Assembly: GCA_037074705.1 (NCBI GenBank)
Contig: CM073591.1
Span: forward strand, 85,850,032-85,914,031
Origin: Zhengitettix transpicula
Lineage: Eukaryota > Arthropoda > Insecta > Orthoptera > Tetrigidae
Direction: 5' to 3'
DNA: 64,000 bases
Shown here piece by piece: positions 1 through 12,020 of the stretch (its first letter is position 1; each line of letters begins with the position of its first letter). The notes under the pieces were generated by a model. It ran no database searches, was not told the DNA's origin, and saw nothing but the letters and a program-made list of their open reading frames with translations. The position numbers and the translations under genes are program-made.

Positions 1-639
1 CAAAGACAATAATAAGAAATTTCAGAAGATTTGTATCTTTCATGGGACTGGACTATCGAAGTATTTTATAAAATAAGGAAGAAGGACGAAAAGAAGAATT
101 TAACTTTTTTCTGCCAGAACAATTTATAGATCCATGAACATCAGAACACCAGAAGCTATATTAAATAGAATTTTACAGAATAATATATGAAATTAAATTG
201 AATGACTACTAGGAGACTAAAAGAGTTAAACTTCCGAAACCCCTAGAGAAATAATTATATACTCCCAATTGTTTCCGTACAATACAAAATTATCTAAAAT
301 ACTCTGAAAATTAATTAATTATGAAAATACACCCTCCGTAGTAAAATTGTAGATTAGCCAAGCAAAGCGCCAGCAAGAAATTTAAATATACGAAAATACG
401 AAAAAAGAAAATAATTAATTAATCAAACAATGTCACATAAAATTAATTCGCAGGTTTCAAAACAACATACCGAAACAAACAACGGGCGCGAGGAGAAATG
501 CAGGCACTGAAAAATTTATTTATTTAAGTTATATGTGTTTCGTTTGGAAGCTGTGAAACTTTTACTGGCAGTCTGTTAAAGAAATTATGAACATATAAAT
601 AATATTTGAGACAGTAAGAGTAGTCCGCTATATATTATC
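1..639. other. AT-rich non-coding stretch
   Basis: No coding signal or recognisable repeat is visible across most of this stretch. From about 540 onward it resembles the upstream flank of the repeat copy at 5028 (a shared run around 'attatgaa.acataaat' and 'tatatatt.t'). The repeat family may therefore extend about 100 bases further 5' in these two copies. Confidence 0.5.
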
Positions 640-1005
640 CCTACATATATTTTGGAATAGTCGGCCAGCTGCCTCCTAAGCTGGTCGAAGCATGGAGAAG
701 GGGATCCTGCGTCCTCACGGCATACTTCGTTTCACCTATCGGAAAGGCGTGAGGTGACTACCAAGTGACCAACCTATTTTATTATGGTTTTTCTAGGTTT
801 TTCCCTTCAACACTTTAAGGTGAAATACCGGGTACGATCCTTTAAACTACAGTCCTGGGGCCCTAGTTAACTCTTGGCTACCTTGCCTAACCTTTCCGCA
901 TCCCTGCTTACAGTCCCTTTCCTATGTTATAAGAGGGGTTTGGTCACTACACCGATTACCATATATATAGTTTGTATATATCTTCTTCTTCTCCTTCTCG
1001 GGATA
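640..1005 (+). repeat. GC-rich 'GGCCAGCTGCC' repeat, copy A
   Basis: First of at least six pieces of one dispersed repeat. It opens with 'ggaatagtcggccagctgcc', runs through a cassette containing 'ggggccctagttaactctt', and passes 'ttataagaggggtttgg' into 'gattaccatatatatag'. It then continues into a TTCTTCTTCTCC stretch that also follows copy D at 18880, so this copy lacks the poly(A) ending seen in copies B, E and F. It is much more GC-rich than its surroundings. Many small indels against the other copies break every reading frame, so it is not read here as coding. I do not recognise the family; 5' ends that differ between copies suggest a retroposed element. Confidence 0.75.
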
Positions 1006-4000
1006 ATGAAGTTTCCGATCATTCGCCTGTTTGGTGCCACAAAAAACAAGTGATACACACAAATATAACTTTTTGTTTACGAGCTGAGAGTCAATATACA
1101 AAACATTGGCATTGCTCTATATATCAACGACCCAAGATAAAACCTTAGGCTTTTTTACACCAGGTCATTTACACTACACTTGATCCCCTACATCACTTAT
1201 AGATGCTTTATATTCTCCAGTTAACTCCAGATTTTCAATGAGTTCCTCAAAAGCTAAGATCGCTGTTTCTATGATCATGCTGAATCAAGTACGCCTACGT
1301 CCCAATAATTGTTCACTATTTAATATCAGAACATTGCCTCCAGAAGTAATTAAAATATATTTACTTTTTATGAAGTTCTTTCTCATTGGAATTGGAATAT
1401 TTTCTACAATTGCATCATTCCAGCGGAGTAAATAAAACGCCATGTGATCATCTTCGTTACTGTGATGTGAAGGTTGGCGACAACATTTTTATTGCAAGCA
1501 ACGCTATACATCTCGTTATTATAATTGTCTTTACCGTCGCATTTGGATAAGTTGTAGCCAATGCAATTCCTTCGTGGAAATCAATAATGGAATAAGAATG
1601 TTGAATAAAATACAGCCGCATGCCATCTCTTTCAGTACTGAACATGATCCAACAAACCAAATGGTATTGGAAAAATACATGCAATGAATATTTTAAAAGA
1701 GACGTATTATACTTTCATTTTAATGTTTATTTTAAATAGGTGGCTAAATTATAGAATGGTCACGTTTAATTTGAACATTCCCAAATTCTTAAGCAAAAAC
1801 TGAGCATAAGAGTATCATTGAATATTACACCAATGAGTTTTTTCAATAGTTAAGTGAAATTTTTATATATTGTAGTGGTAGGTTTATTAAATGATAAAAT
1901 AAAGGGATAGTTTCCAGAATTTATTAAATATTTAACTGAACGTGGACAAATAAAATAAAAAATACAAATTATGCGTGCTCAGTGCCTACGTCCAGACCGA
2001 ACGGATTATCTATCCACCACGGCGGCGCCGGGTTAAATTCCAACTTGCCAAGCTCTCAACCCTTGCTAATATCTAATTACATTAAATAATATATATATAT
2101 ATATACCATTTATACAACTATCGCGCTACATTCTATTACTAAATTTTAAATTATATATTTCGAAACTTTATATTTTTTAAATTTTATGAATTATATCCCT
2201 CCACCAAAACAATTTAAAATTTTACAACTTAATGGGTACCTAAATTTAAACATAAAAAATTATTTCAGAATATTTTTTCCAATTATAGCATACGTAGAAA
2301 TAATTCATAATTCATCAGTAAAAGTAAGCACCCGAATCTCTTTACATTGAAGTAGGTCTATTCTTGTTAAAGTATTCCGTCTCTTGTGACATTGCCAGAA
2401 CACAAAGAATGATTACGGTGATGAAACATTGATTTCAACTTACTTTGAACCTGAGTCTTTCTATTCTCCTTCCAAATATCTTTTTCATCGTTTATTAAAT
2501 AAAAAATTCGGAGTAATTACAGGCACCGAACATATTAGGACTAACCTAACACATAATAAAAGTGATTACACTATTTTCTACAAGAAAATATCCACACATT
2601 TAGTTTATATTTTTATAGGAAATAAAAATGTGTGATACTGTGATTCATGTATATATGTAATTGAAGTAGTAATTGTGGGCATTTTGTCAGTCAAAAATAT
2701 TTGTTGTAGACTTAAAGGACAAATGATATCTATAATTTGTTTAGTAAATGTTACAAAAATGAGCAAGCTTTTACGATACCAAAAAATAAAACGAGCGTGC
2801 CAGTTAATGAATAGCTTCCAATCTGAAACGAAATACCCATCAGATTTAGAGATAAACAGAGACATAAAGCTGTCAATACCAAATAAAGGGGGATCCCGTA
2901 TCTGAAACCGGCTGCGACAAATGTGAAACGCAACGCGCGTAACGAACGAGTGGAATATCAGCCAAGCGGATCTTCTTGCTTTCACCAGTGAGCAAGATAA
3001 ATTTATAATGCGCGATAGAAACCTTTGAAGTATCAACTTTTCAATCAATAGCTTAGTGTTTTTGACATGGAATGTTACTTTTAACCATTAACAAAAACTC
3101 TTACAATCGATACTGTTAGACCGGCTTACTATTCGAAACTTTAAATATGTCGCATTAAAACGCGCACTTACTACATAATTTTTTAGAGAAAAAAGGGGAC
3201 AGATGTAATATTTCTAATAATCCCCAAGAATCTATCATGGTTTTAGTAAAAAATGGGCTCGAATCACATGGAAGAAAGAAAACAATTTTATTTACGTTGA
3301 TTAAGTGCATTATGCAACAGCCGCATAATTGGTAAAATACGAATAAAATTATTTTGATGCATGAAGCCGTTGAAAATTGGCGTCCCAATAAATAGCGTTA
3401 GATGATAGAGACGGTTTAGTAGAGAAAGTATCCCCACTAAGAATTCCAAATTAGGGGCAACAAACGTTACCTTCTTTCAGGATACCGATTTCTAAAATTG
3501 CATGTGGAGGACGGAAGAAGAAGTATTAAGTTGCCTAGTACGAGGATAGAAACGCAAGTCTTGTGCACACCCAGATCAGATAGCGGGGATGATATCGAAA
3601 TTTACGCAATTCGACTGGATGTTTTTTAAAGATGGCGAATGCATGACGGAAGGGCGAGGTTATATAAACCCTTTTACAACGAAGAGGAAACGGTAAAAAT
3701 ATTATTTTAAGAAGATAAACATTAGGAATTTAATATTCATATTTAAATAATATTATTCAGGTTCATTTTATTATCATTTAAATTTGTCTTAAAATGTGAT
3801 TTTATATTCCGTCAGTCTAGTGGAAACCGGAACAAGAATCTAAATCAAATGATTATGTCGAGGAAACAAAGTTATTTCCAACCTTAGGTAGGAGAGTGAA
3901 GTCGATTCGACAGATGGCAGAGGAAAGCAAAAAACAGATGCGATAAATCCATTAAACAAATTTCGGAGTAGCTCTATTCATGACACCATTCATCTTTGTA

Positions 4001-4095
4001 ATTCTGTCGCGGAAGTCCTTTTGTTTACAATGTCTCATAATGGAAACTGAGTCTCATTTCTATAAAAACAGCAAATAGTTCTTTTCCTCTCCGTT
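1006..4095. other. AT-rich non-coding stretch with a short (TA)n
   Basis: There is a short (AT)n run at about 2089-2105. A small GC-rich patch at 1978-2055 contains 'gggttaaattcc', faintly like a tRNA B-box, but no matching A-box is evident. The open frames here (65 to 147 codons) overlap on both strands, lack codon bias and show no family motif, so I treat them as chance. Nothing else is recognised. Confidence 0.45.
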
Positions 4096-4536
4096 TTTGA
4101 ACTAAGGTTGCCACAAACCGAGGCACCTCAGCCTGTTCTGAGAGGTGTATGTTCCGGGGTCGCAGACCTTGGGCATACGGTAAGAGTTGTTCGCTATTCC
4201 CATTGGAATAGTCGGCCAGCTGCCTCCTAAACTGGTTCAGGCACGGAGAAGGGAATGCTGCGTCTCCACAGCAAAACCCTCTCCCGCTATCGGAAGGACG
4301 TGGGACAAGTACCCAATGCCCGACCTACCCGATGCAGGTTTTTCTAGGTTTTACCGCATTGCTTTAGGCGAATGCCGGGTAGGATCCTTAAAATATAGCC
4401 CGGGGGCCCTAGTAACCCTTGGCTACCTTCCTCTACCCTTCCGCATCCCCCCTTTCAAATCCCTTCCTATGCTTATTAAAGGGGAGTTTCACAACGTGGA
4501 TTACCCTCATGTAGCCTGTTGCCCTAAAAAATGTAT
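4096..4536 (+). repeat. GC-rich 'GGCCAGCTGCC' repeat, copy B
   Basis: This is the most complete single-module copy. It begins near 'ttttgaactaaggttgcc', passes 'gggcatacggtaagagttgt', the shared 'ggaatagtcggccagctgcc' block, 'gccgggtaggatcctta' and 'cccgggggccctagtaaccc'. It ends at 'ctcatgtagcctgttgccc' followed by A6. A 155-codon frame crosses it, but the frame is not conserved in the sister copies, which differ by many small indels. The A-run at the same junction as copies E and F supports a retroposed 3' end. Family unknown to me. Confidence 0.8.
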
Positions 4537-4949
4537 TATTGTACAAATGTTAGATTTGTACTGGTTTTTTTTACAACAAATTTTTGAAATAAATAATATA
4601 ATGAAGTCTATAATAAATATGTCAGGAAAAAGTAATGTGATAGTAAAATTGTAAAAATGGAAGTGATATAATTTAAATATATATTTCCTGAATGTCTTAT
4701 GATTCAATAAATTTTTAAATTCTTATCAACAATTTTGATTTTATCACTGAGCATAATTAATTATGTGATGAAATCCAAATGTTGGGAAGAATCGTATTTC
4801 TTTTTTTATTCACGTAATGTAATTATCAATTTTAAGAGCATTTAACATCCAATTTTTCTGACTATTCGCTAATTTATTTCACCAGTTACAAACTCAAACC
4901 CACCGAGCTGTGGACGAGCATACGTAGACAAAACGAAACTGACAGTCAC
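4537..4949. other. AT-rich spacer
   Basis: No gene, RNA or repeat is recognised between repeat copies B and C. Confidence 0.5.
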
Positions 4950-5312
4950 TTAGATATATTATGAATACATAAATCATCTTTTACACGGTAAAAGTTGTCC
5001 ATTATATATTGTCTCTATATATATTTTGGAATAGTCGGCCAGATGACTCCTAAACTCGTCGAGGAACGGTGATGTAGATGACGCGTCTCCACAGAAAACG
5101 TCTTTGCCGCCATTGGAAGGGCGTGGGACAAGTGCCAAACGCCCGACCTAACTGATACGGGTTTTCTAGGATCACGTTAAGGCATAATCTGGGTAGGATC
5201 CTTAAAAAAAGTCTTTTTCCTTACGCATCCCCGCTTTCAAATCCCTTTCTATTCTATTGAAAGGGAGTCGCCACCACGTGGATTACCCTCATGTAACCTG
5301 TTTTGCTCTTAA
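4950..5312 (+). repeat. GC-rich 'GGCCAGCTGCC' repeat, copy C
   Basis: The core starts at about 5028 with 'ggaatagtcggccag' and ends at 'ctcatgtaacctgttttgc' near 5304. It lacks the 'cccgggggccctagttaaccc' segment that the other copies keep, having an internal deletion around 5200-5220. Its 5' flank ('ggtaaaagttgtccattatatattg') resembles that of copy A rather than copy B, which suggests at least two subfamilies with different 5' ends. Confidence 0.7.
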
Positions 5313-5721
5313 GAAAATGAACTGGGCGTCTAATTGAAGAATAAAATATAATATAGTAGCAACGTATATTTGGCATTATAAGTAAACTTGGGAATAAAAT
5401 AATATAATTTATGTGTGGCATTTTATAAATATGCGATAATAGCATATTTTGGCGACGAATAAATATTTTACGGGGTCGTTCATATTCATAAGGTCATTAT
5501 CGACGTTTTCCTCTCTTAACGGCATTGAACACGATATGTAAAAAAATATTACACAAAAAAGTACATTTAGAAAACGCTAACAAGCGTAAAATGACCAATT
5601 TTGATTGAAATTGTTCCACGCATTTTTGAGTAACTTAATTTACAATATTAATGTATGATAACATAACTACAGATTAAGTGTTCTACAGTATTAATATTTT
5701 GTTTTATTTTGTAAAAACGTC
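5313..5721. other. AT-rich spacer
   Basis: Nothing is recognised here on either strand. Confidence 0.5.
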
Positions 5722-5842
5722 CTTTCGGGAAGAATCCATTGAGAGAAAGATCTTCCGGGAAAACGTCAATCGGGATAATGGCCTGTCGGGCAAACGTCAA
5801 CGGGATATTGTTGTCGGGGAAACGTACTTCGGGCAAATGCGT
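5722..5842. repeat. Degenerate CGGG-AAACGT short-period repeat
   Basis: A motif close to TCGGG(C/A/G)AAACGT recurs about every 14-30 bases: TTCGGGA at 5723, CCGGGAAAACGT at 5755, TCGGGATAAT at 5770, TCGGGCAAACGT at 5786, ACGGGATATT at 5800, TCGGGGAAACGT at 5814 and TCGGGCAAATGC at 5829. The surroundings are AT-rich, so the array stands out. It may be a decayed minisatellite or the internal repeats of a non-autonomous transposon. The open frame across it (5678-5923) is a by-product of the repeat. Confidence 0.6.
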
Positions 5843-6190
5843 GTCCTAGACCCGTCTCATGTTCTGAGTGCGTCTTTCATTAGCCGACGAGAAAACACAG
5901 TCGTAGCTTTGAAGAGGCGGTAGGGATTATCTAGCAGACGAGAATAAAATATAGGAGCTTCCAGACATCGTAAGAAAACAGAAAAGGGTCGAGCATTGTC
6001 ACAAAATTTCGTTGGAGACGAAATCGAGACTTGTCGATTGGGGTGGGTATCAAAATTGTTATTCGAAGAGAAAAATTCATGCGACCCGAATATTAGATCG
6101 TGTGAAGAGTACAAAAGTTCAGCTGGAAAGAGAGAACACTATCTGTTTGAATATACGTAGTTTGCTGATAATACGTACTGAGTATTAGAA
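5843..6190. other. Unassigned spacer
   Basis: No recognisable gene or repeat. An 85-codon minus-strand frame overlaps a plus-strand frame and shows no motif, so it is left uncalled. Confidence 0.45.
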
Positions 6191-6800
6191 ATAAAAACCC
6201 TTTAACTCAGTCTCCAGATTGTTAATTTTTGTATCAGAAAGATAACATTGACAAAATTGTTAATATCCTTCTTCCAAATTCGTACCCCGAACAATTTATT
6301 GACAAGTATATCAAAATTAAATGGATTAAAATTAAATTCGATAACAGAAAGTTGCCAATTAATAATCCTACGTAATTTTTTATAGTACTACCCTTTCTTT
6401 GGAAAACCTACAAATATAAAATTATTGACTTGTTTAATAATTGTGGAATTAAGATTATTTTTAAAACTTCCAATAATTTAAATTTAGGTAAATAATTAAC
6501 GAAAACATTTTCACTTTAGATAATCATAATGTTATTTAAAGAAATAAATTATTTAAATTGTAACTCTTGTTATATCGGACAAACGAAACGACCTAGAATC
6601 AATAAACACAAAAACGTTTGAAATTTAACGTCCAAAATTATTCAATGTTCCAAACATATTTATTGAAAAACTTAATTGCGATTGGCACAATGTAAAGATT
6701 TTTGATGAAGAATGAAAATATTATTTCAGAGAGGACAGCGAAATGTTTAAATATTAGATCTAATGTTTCAGTCATTAATGTTAAAAATGTCACAAATAAT
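6190..6800 (+). mobile_element. Penelope-like element remnant 1 (RT C-terminus plus GIY-YIG endonuclease)
   Basis: PLEs code for a reverse transcriptase followed by a GIY-YIG endonuclease. Conceptual reading gives, in order: an RT C-terminal part with 'NSYPEQFIDKYI' (about 6276-6311); 'VLPFLWKTYKYKIIDLF' and 'IIFKTSNNLNLG' in one frame (about 6387-6497); the GIY-YIG metal-binding and catalytic stretch 'NCNSCYIGQTKR' (6556-6591); and a decayed equivalent of the FDW..KI motif ('CDWHNVKIFDEE', about 6679-6714). Stops and frame changes separate these blocks, so the copy is dead. The same NCNSCYI.QTKR signature occurs in the minus-strand PLE at 40.1-41.5 kb, so both belong to one family. The PLE-end motif at 7162 lies downstream on the same strand. 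Confidence 0.85.
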
Positions 6801-6956
6801 TCAAATAAATTTTATGATACTTAATTATTGAGATATATCTGTTGTATAGTATGAATTTTTATTTCCATTTCTATCTTAAAATTCAATAATACTCATAACG
6901 GCTGAGTCAACCACTGAGCAACCCGCACGTGGCGAATTTTTTAATATAATTTTCCT

Positions 6957-7066
6957 TATAACAAATTGTAGGTACCGTTCTATAAATTATAAATATATAT
7001 ATATATATCTGTGTGTGTGTGTGTGTGTGTGTAAATTAATAGCGTTTAACCTACAATTTATTATAA
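6957..7066. repeat. Inverted repeat enclosing an (AT)n(GT)n microsatellite
   Basis: TTATAACAAATTGTAGGT at 6957-6974 is the reverse complement, with one mismatch, of ACCTACAATTTATTATAA at 7049-7066. Between the arms lies an (AT)n tract followed by (GT)n at about 6990-7032. This looks like a small terminal-inverted-repeat element whose middle became a microsatellite, or a hairpin associated with the PLE 3' region. Confidence 0.7.
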
Positions 7067-7161
7067 AAAACTAGATTAATTTTATATACAGAATTATGTT
7101 AAAAATTAACATGCATTTCTTAAATTTCTTTTTAGGTAACTAATTTAATTGAAATTCTACA

Positions 7162-7197
7162 CCTGAAGACGTTCAAATTAGGGACGAAACGTCTTTG
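7162..7197 (+). other. PLE-end-like motif (CTGAAGA...GAAACGTCT)
   Basis: The sequence CCTGAAGACG...GGGACGAAACGTCTTTG lies about 400 bases downstream of PLE remnant 1. Motifs of the form CCTGA(A/T)GA ... CGAAACGT are, from memory, common in the terminal repeats of arthropod PLEs. Its placement after GIY-YIG coding sequence here supports that reading. Confidence 0.6.
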
Positions 7198-7294
7198 TTA
7201 ATTATTATATTTCCAATATGATAATTTTTTGACCAATCGGCTGTTGTTTTTAAGATTTATTTTTTAAACCTGACAGATTATTATAATTGTAATA

Positions 7295-7295
7295 C

Positions 7296-7348
<53 letters not shown>

Positions 7349-7372
7349 GAGTGAGTGAGAGAGAGTGGGGGG
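7295..7372. repeat. Compound microsatellite (AT)n(GT)n(GA)n
   Basis: About 22 bases of AT repeat pass into about 30 bases of GT repeat, then GTGAGTGAGAGAGAG. Confidence 0.95.
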
Positions 7373-10300
7373 ATTAAGTTAAGAAATAAACGAAGAGAGG
7401 AGGAGAGAAACACACAACTGTCATAATGTGTCGAAAATGACACTATATAAAGTGATGCTTTTATCTTACATCTGTTAAACCATCTTATTTATTTAACGTT
7501 TGTCAATGAAAAGTGGTTGTAATCTGTCAGTCGCAAAGCTCTAGATTCAATATTTACTGCCTCCATCACCTGCTTAGCAAATATTTTATTAAACGAATTC
7601 TACTCCACAGCTCTTACTTTGGAAGATATTTTTTTTAAAAAAAAAATGGATGTTAAGGTACGATGCTCGTGGCTCGTACAGCGACAGATATGGAGACGCT
7701 AGAACGATTTTTGTATGTCGCTCTTCTCCCTTCGCGTACCTGTTTTACAGCTGCACGAAGGCAACTGTGCATGACATATGAAAACGGTCCTAAAACTTTT
7801 AGAAACTGTTCTATAAAAGCTTTCCGCGTGAAAGCGCAATTATTGAAGACGAGGAACCGTATGCCACACGCATGAGTAGTTTGTGCAACAGATTTCAGTT
7901 TATGATTCTGCTGTCTAAAAATTCCGCAGAGGTAACATTCTTCAAAGTTTTGTCCCTGAAATAAGTTTCACATTCGAATCAATGCAATTCTATGCGCTGT
8001 TATTAGTTAATTCGTCTGACGACGACAAGAGTTGTTTATGTATTCAAGAAATATTACTTTGATACATTCATATGTTTCCCTGTGAATTGATTGATTCACA
8101 ACTTCGTATATATTCCATACTATTATCACACCTACAATCTTAATGTTGTGTAATTTTTCTCGACATCAACAAATATATTTTTTAATAACCGGTAAAATGT
8201 ATAATAACACTCGTACATTAAATCTCAATTAAAGAATTTTCTTCTATTCTGAAGGAAGAAAGATTAAGTGGCATTAACCTGAGAAGTATGCTGCATTTGA
8301 CGTAATTTCTCTCCAGCCCTCGATATTCTACTGAAACAAAGACAAACTACTTATAAGATTAATTTAAGTCTTTGTCAACAATATTTGAAATCACACGAGG
8401 TATAATTAAGATAAGAGGATTCCTGTTCCCTTATGATGTAATACATTATTTCAGATATATACGCCTGTTTATTTTAACTCAAAGTAATATTTGCATAGTC
8501 TTGTATTCGGGACCTTTTGTTTAGTTTATCACTTTGCATTACTTTAATCAACAATATGTACTAAGGGCTAAATTTGTTTGTGTTAAGCTGCTTTACTCTT
8601 GTAATCCTGGTTCGACTTATTCACAATTAATTCTCCGTTAACAGTTGCGTAGTCTTATTTTTGATTAGCCAGAAATTAAATAAAGCAGAAGAAAGAATTT
8701 ATATTACATTTTAACTGCTGAAGAGTGAAGCATTATCGGTTTACGCTATTGATTAACAGCACATACTGATCGAGTCATTACTCGAACACTGTGTAATACT
8801 TTTAATTTACAAGGGTTTTACGTTGGGTGGTATTTATTAAATAAAAAGATTAATTTACTTATTATAATAAATATCTTAATAAAAATAAGTCACATAAAAT
8901 TAAATTTATGGAAAAATAATGACCATAATTAAAAAGAACGAGACACGAATTCTCTTGCTATCAGGGATTTTGTAGGGTGAACCTCCTGATGGCAAAATTG
9001 AAACTAATGATATTAATAAATTGAATTTACTGATTAACAGTATCAATGGAGAAACCTGGAATTACGATACTTGTATTTAGTCAATTCAAACGATACAGTG
9101 CCGTGGTGGTTTCAGCTGCTGCAGACTGGTTGCGGTGGTAGTGTCCGAAGCTCGTGGCGGGAAGCCTGAGTACATCTGAATAACGGTTTGGGAGCACCCC
9201 ACAATTTTTTTTTTGGATTCGTTGTATTCTTCTGAGTTGAGTCTCGTCACCAACCGTTCAAGCTCGTGGATGGCTAATCACAGCCGATTTCGCTTTCTTG
9301 CAATCTCCAAAACTCCCCGAGTATATGTTTTTGATTATCCATGCCGGCCAGCATAATATATGTAAGCTTAGAGAGCTCAATTATTCACGTCCAATAAGTT
9401 GTGCGTCCGTTGGAGCCCTCAGCTGTCGACAAGAGCGTCTTCTTTTCACTGAGACGATCCGATACCACCAACCGAGTCCGCCAACTGTACAAACAACGGC
9501 TTCCGTACGAAATAGCACGCTTTTAACTAAATGTTCATTACAACTTTTCTATCGCTAATTTTGTAACATCTCAGTACAAAAGTTTCAAATATATTGGAAC
9601 TCGACTTTTTCTATGGGAGTTTCGTAACTACCAAATGACAAATTTATGTTTGGGAGAGCAAAAAATTTAAACTGTAATCGAAAAAACGTACGGAAATTGA
9701 TCAGTTACGGACGTTGATAAGAATTAATTCCTCCATTACACAAAATGTATATTCCTAATACGTAAATAAATAATTCTGCCTTTTCTTTCTTGAATAAACA
9801 AATTTATCGGAAAGTTGGCGGGACAAATGGATACGATGTTGCCAAATTACAAACACAGCCTTGTATTAATTGTTAACTAGCTTCGATAATTCAGTAAATT
9901 AATATGTGTAGTTGTACCGGCATAACGCCACTTCAGATAAAAATACTTTACTGGGGAGTTTTTGACACATCAGGGATATATGAACAGAAAGAGGATACAT
10001 TGAAACTTATATCGTCCGAACTTTCAGGAAACCCAAGACCAGAGCCAAGTACGATAACCGTCCGACGGCTTCCAACCTTTTTCCCCTTCCAGCAACACAC
10101 AATACGAATTGTTGGGAGTATCTCGGCGAGACACAACGCAAAAGCAACGTTGCCACACTAAGCCAAGATCTATCAACTCTTATGTGATTTTTCTCCTCGT
10201 GTGTCACGTGGTATTGAGCAATATATTATTATTTTTCTCTTTTTATAAATAATCCTGATATTTGTATTAATTTTTGCACTTACATTAAATATGCTGGTTT

Positions 10301-11988
10301 ATATATTAATATTTTTTTCATCTATGGAAATTATTTTTAATATATCTATATTTCGATTAGTTTATGAAGTTGTTTACATTTTTTGGAAGTGCGTGTTAAA
10401 CATAAAAATATGATAATTTTTATTTACAAATTGTTTTAAATAGGAATTCCACATTTATTAAATAAACAATTTAATTAATGTAACTGTTTTTTATCAAAAA
10501 TAATAACTCTTTCTCGGGTACTTTTTAAAAAGATTGCGGTTTCAGGACAACTAAGAAAAATTATTTGCAATCCATTTCATAAGAAATGTAATGTATGAGT
10601 AATTTCAGGGTTAGCTTACGTAACCTTCCACATTCTGGTGGGATATTTTCGGGTGATTGGCGCCTTTAGGAAAATAGGATGCGGCTTCCTCTGCTCCCGT
10701 GTTTTTCCAGTCTAGCAGTAATTTTCCAGGTTGCAGTTATGGTATATAGCTTCTTTCCCTGTTTCTGTGTGTTTTAAGATATGTTACCATACGTACAAAA
10801 ACTATGATAACATATAAACATACTCATTTTGTCTGCATTTGGCTATCTTTATTATTTTTAAAAATATACCAGATTAAGATCCTCGCGAACCTTTTTCTAT
10901 CGCTGGGAAAAACGCCATACCATTTGCCCGAGTGGTCTAGCCATTAAGTAGTTTTTAAACAGCTTATCTAAAAATTTCCAACTTTGAGTTTTCCTGCATC
11001 GGCACACATTTATTACTAAAGATATCCATTATTTTATCTGTAGAATTGGCAATGGTGGGCACTTTTAATTCTACTTTCTACTTTTCGAAATAATAATTCT
11101 TTTAGTTATTATAGTTCTTTTCAGTAGACCACTAATATAATATAATATAATCCATTAATAAAAATCACATAAAGCAGCTTACATATATAACAGTGCATCT
11201 TATTCTCTCTTCCGAATTAAGTACTTAATCTCATTAAGTAAAAACGTATCGTCCCTCCAAAGGAGAAGACCATATAATTAATTCCTATTTTCAGCTTTGT
11301 AGTGGGGTGAGGTTTTAATAAGTTAGAAAGTTAAAGTTTTATAGGAACGTATTGACAATTATTGGTTTGAATTACGGAAAATATTTTCATCAATTCATAC
11401 AAATTATATTTCGTTCCGCTAGCGAGAGAAATAATCGGATCACTTAATCTCAGGGCTTCAAGCTTTGAGTCAATATTTCGTGCATCTGTCGCCGAGGAGT
11501 AAAGTCGATGAAGAATGTTGGTCTTCTCAGCAAAACGGTAACGCGAGAAGTCTCCTTTTTATTTACCTTTTTGGTCTGGACAAATATCATCATGTGTTCT
11601 ACAATATTTTAAATTTGTGGAGCCGTTTCGTCCTCACTTCGCTGGCGCGGAAACACGGTGAAATGAGCAACCGTGCAATGAGCGACCCGTTCTCAGAGTG
11701 ACGTGAGGACCCTTATTTCCCGTCCTCCTTCCTTCTTACCGAGCACTGAGCGACCAGTTAGACAGGTCTTTCCCGTTTCACTTGCTCTTAGTCTTTAAAC
11801 ACAATGCGAATCAAATAAGTATGTGAATCGCATAAATTATATGATGTTCGATCATGAAATTACTGTATTCATTCTTGAAAGATATTTTTTTAAAAAAGGC
11901 GAAATAGTAAAGAAATGAAGTTGGAGAAATGGACATCCAAATAATATCCGAACATTTAAATAAACATTAATTAAAAATATATTTTTAG
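7373..11988. other. Long AT-rich stretch without a supported gene
   Basis: There are moderately GC-rich patches at about 7650-7880 and 9090-9500, each with a 70-86 codon open frame. Neither shows a domain, codon bias or splice context that I can defend. A tRNA-A-box-like string, 'gcccgagtggtctagcc', sits at 10926-10942 without a B-box. A purine-rich and AT run fills most of 10200-10560. Nothing else is recognised. Confidence 0.4.
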
Positions 11989-12020
11989 GTCTTGATGTGG
12001 AACCATATGAGGCATATAAA
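11989..12020 (-). other. PLE-end-like motif, minus strand
   Basis: Read on the minus strand, the block runs TATATGCCTCATATGGTTCC then ACATCAAGACC. It resembles the copy at 59589-59622 (minus), which has the clearer CTGATGACGG form. It is probably a solitary PLE terminal fragment. Confidence 0.4.

Noticed and set aside
2605..3048. A 147-codon minus-strand open frame
   Set aside because: It overlaps two other open frames, has no recognisable domain, codon bias or splice sites, and lies in ordinary AT-rich DNA.
4187..4654. A 155-codon plus-strand protein
   Set aside because: It lies across repeat copy B, and the frame is not maintained in the sister copies.
10923..10945. tRNA A-box-like string 'gcccgagtggtctagcc'
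   Set aside because: No B-box or pairing arms follow within tRNA distance, so it is not a tRNA gene; at most a tiny SINE relic.
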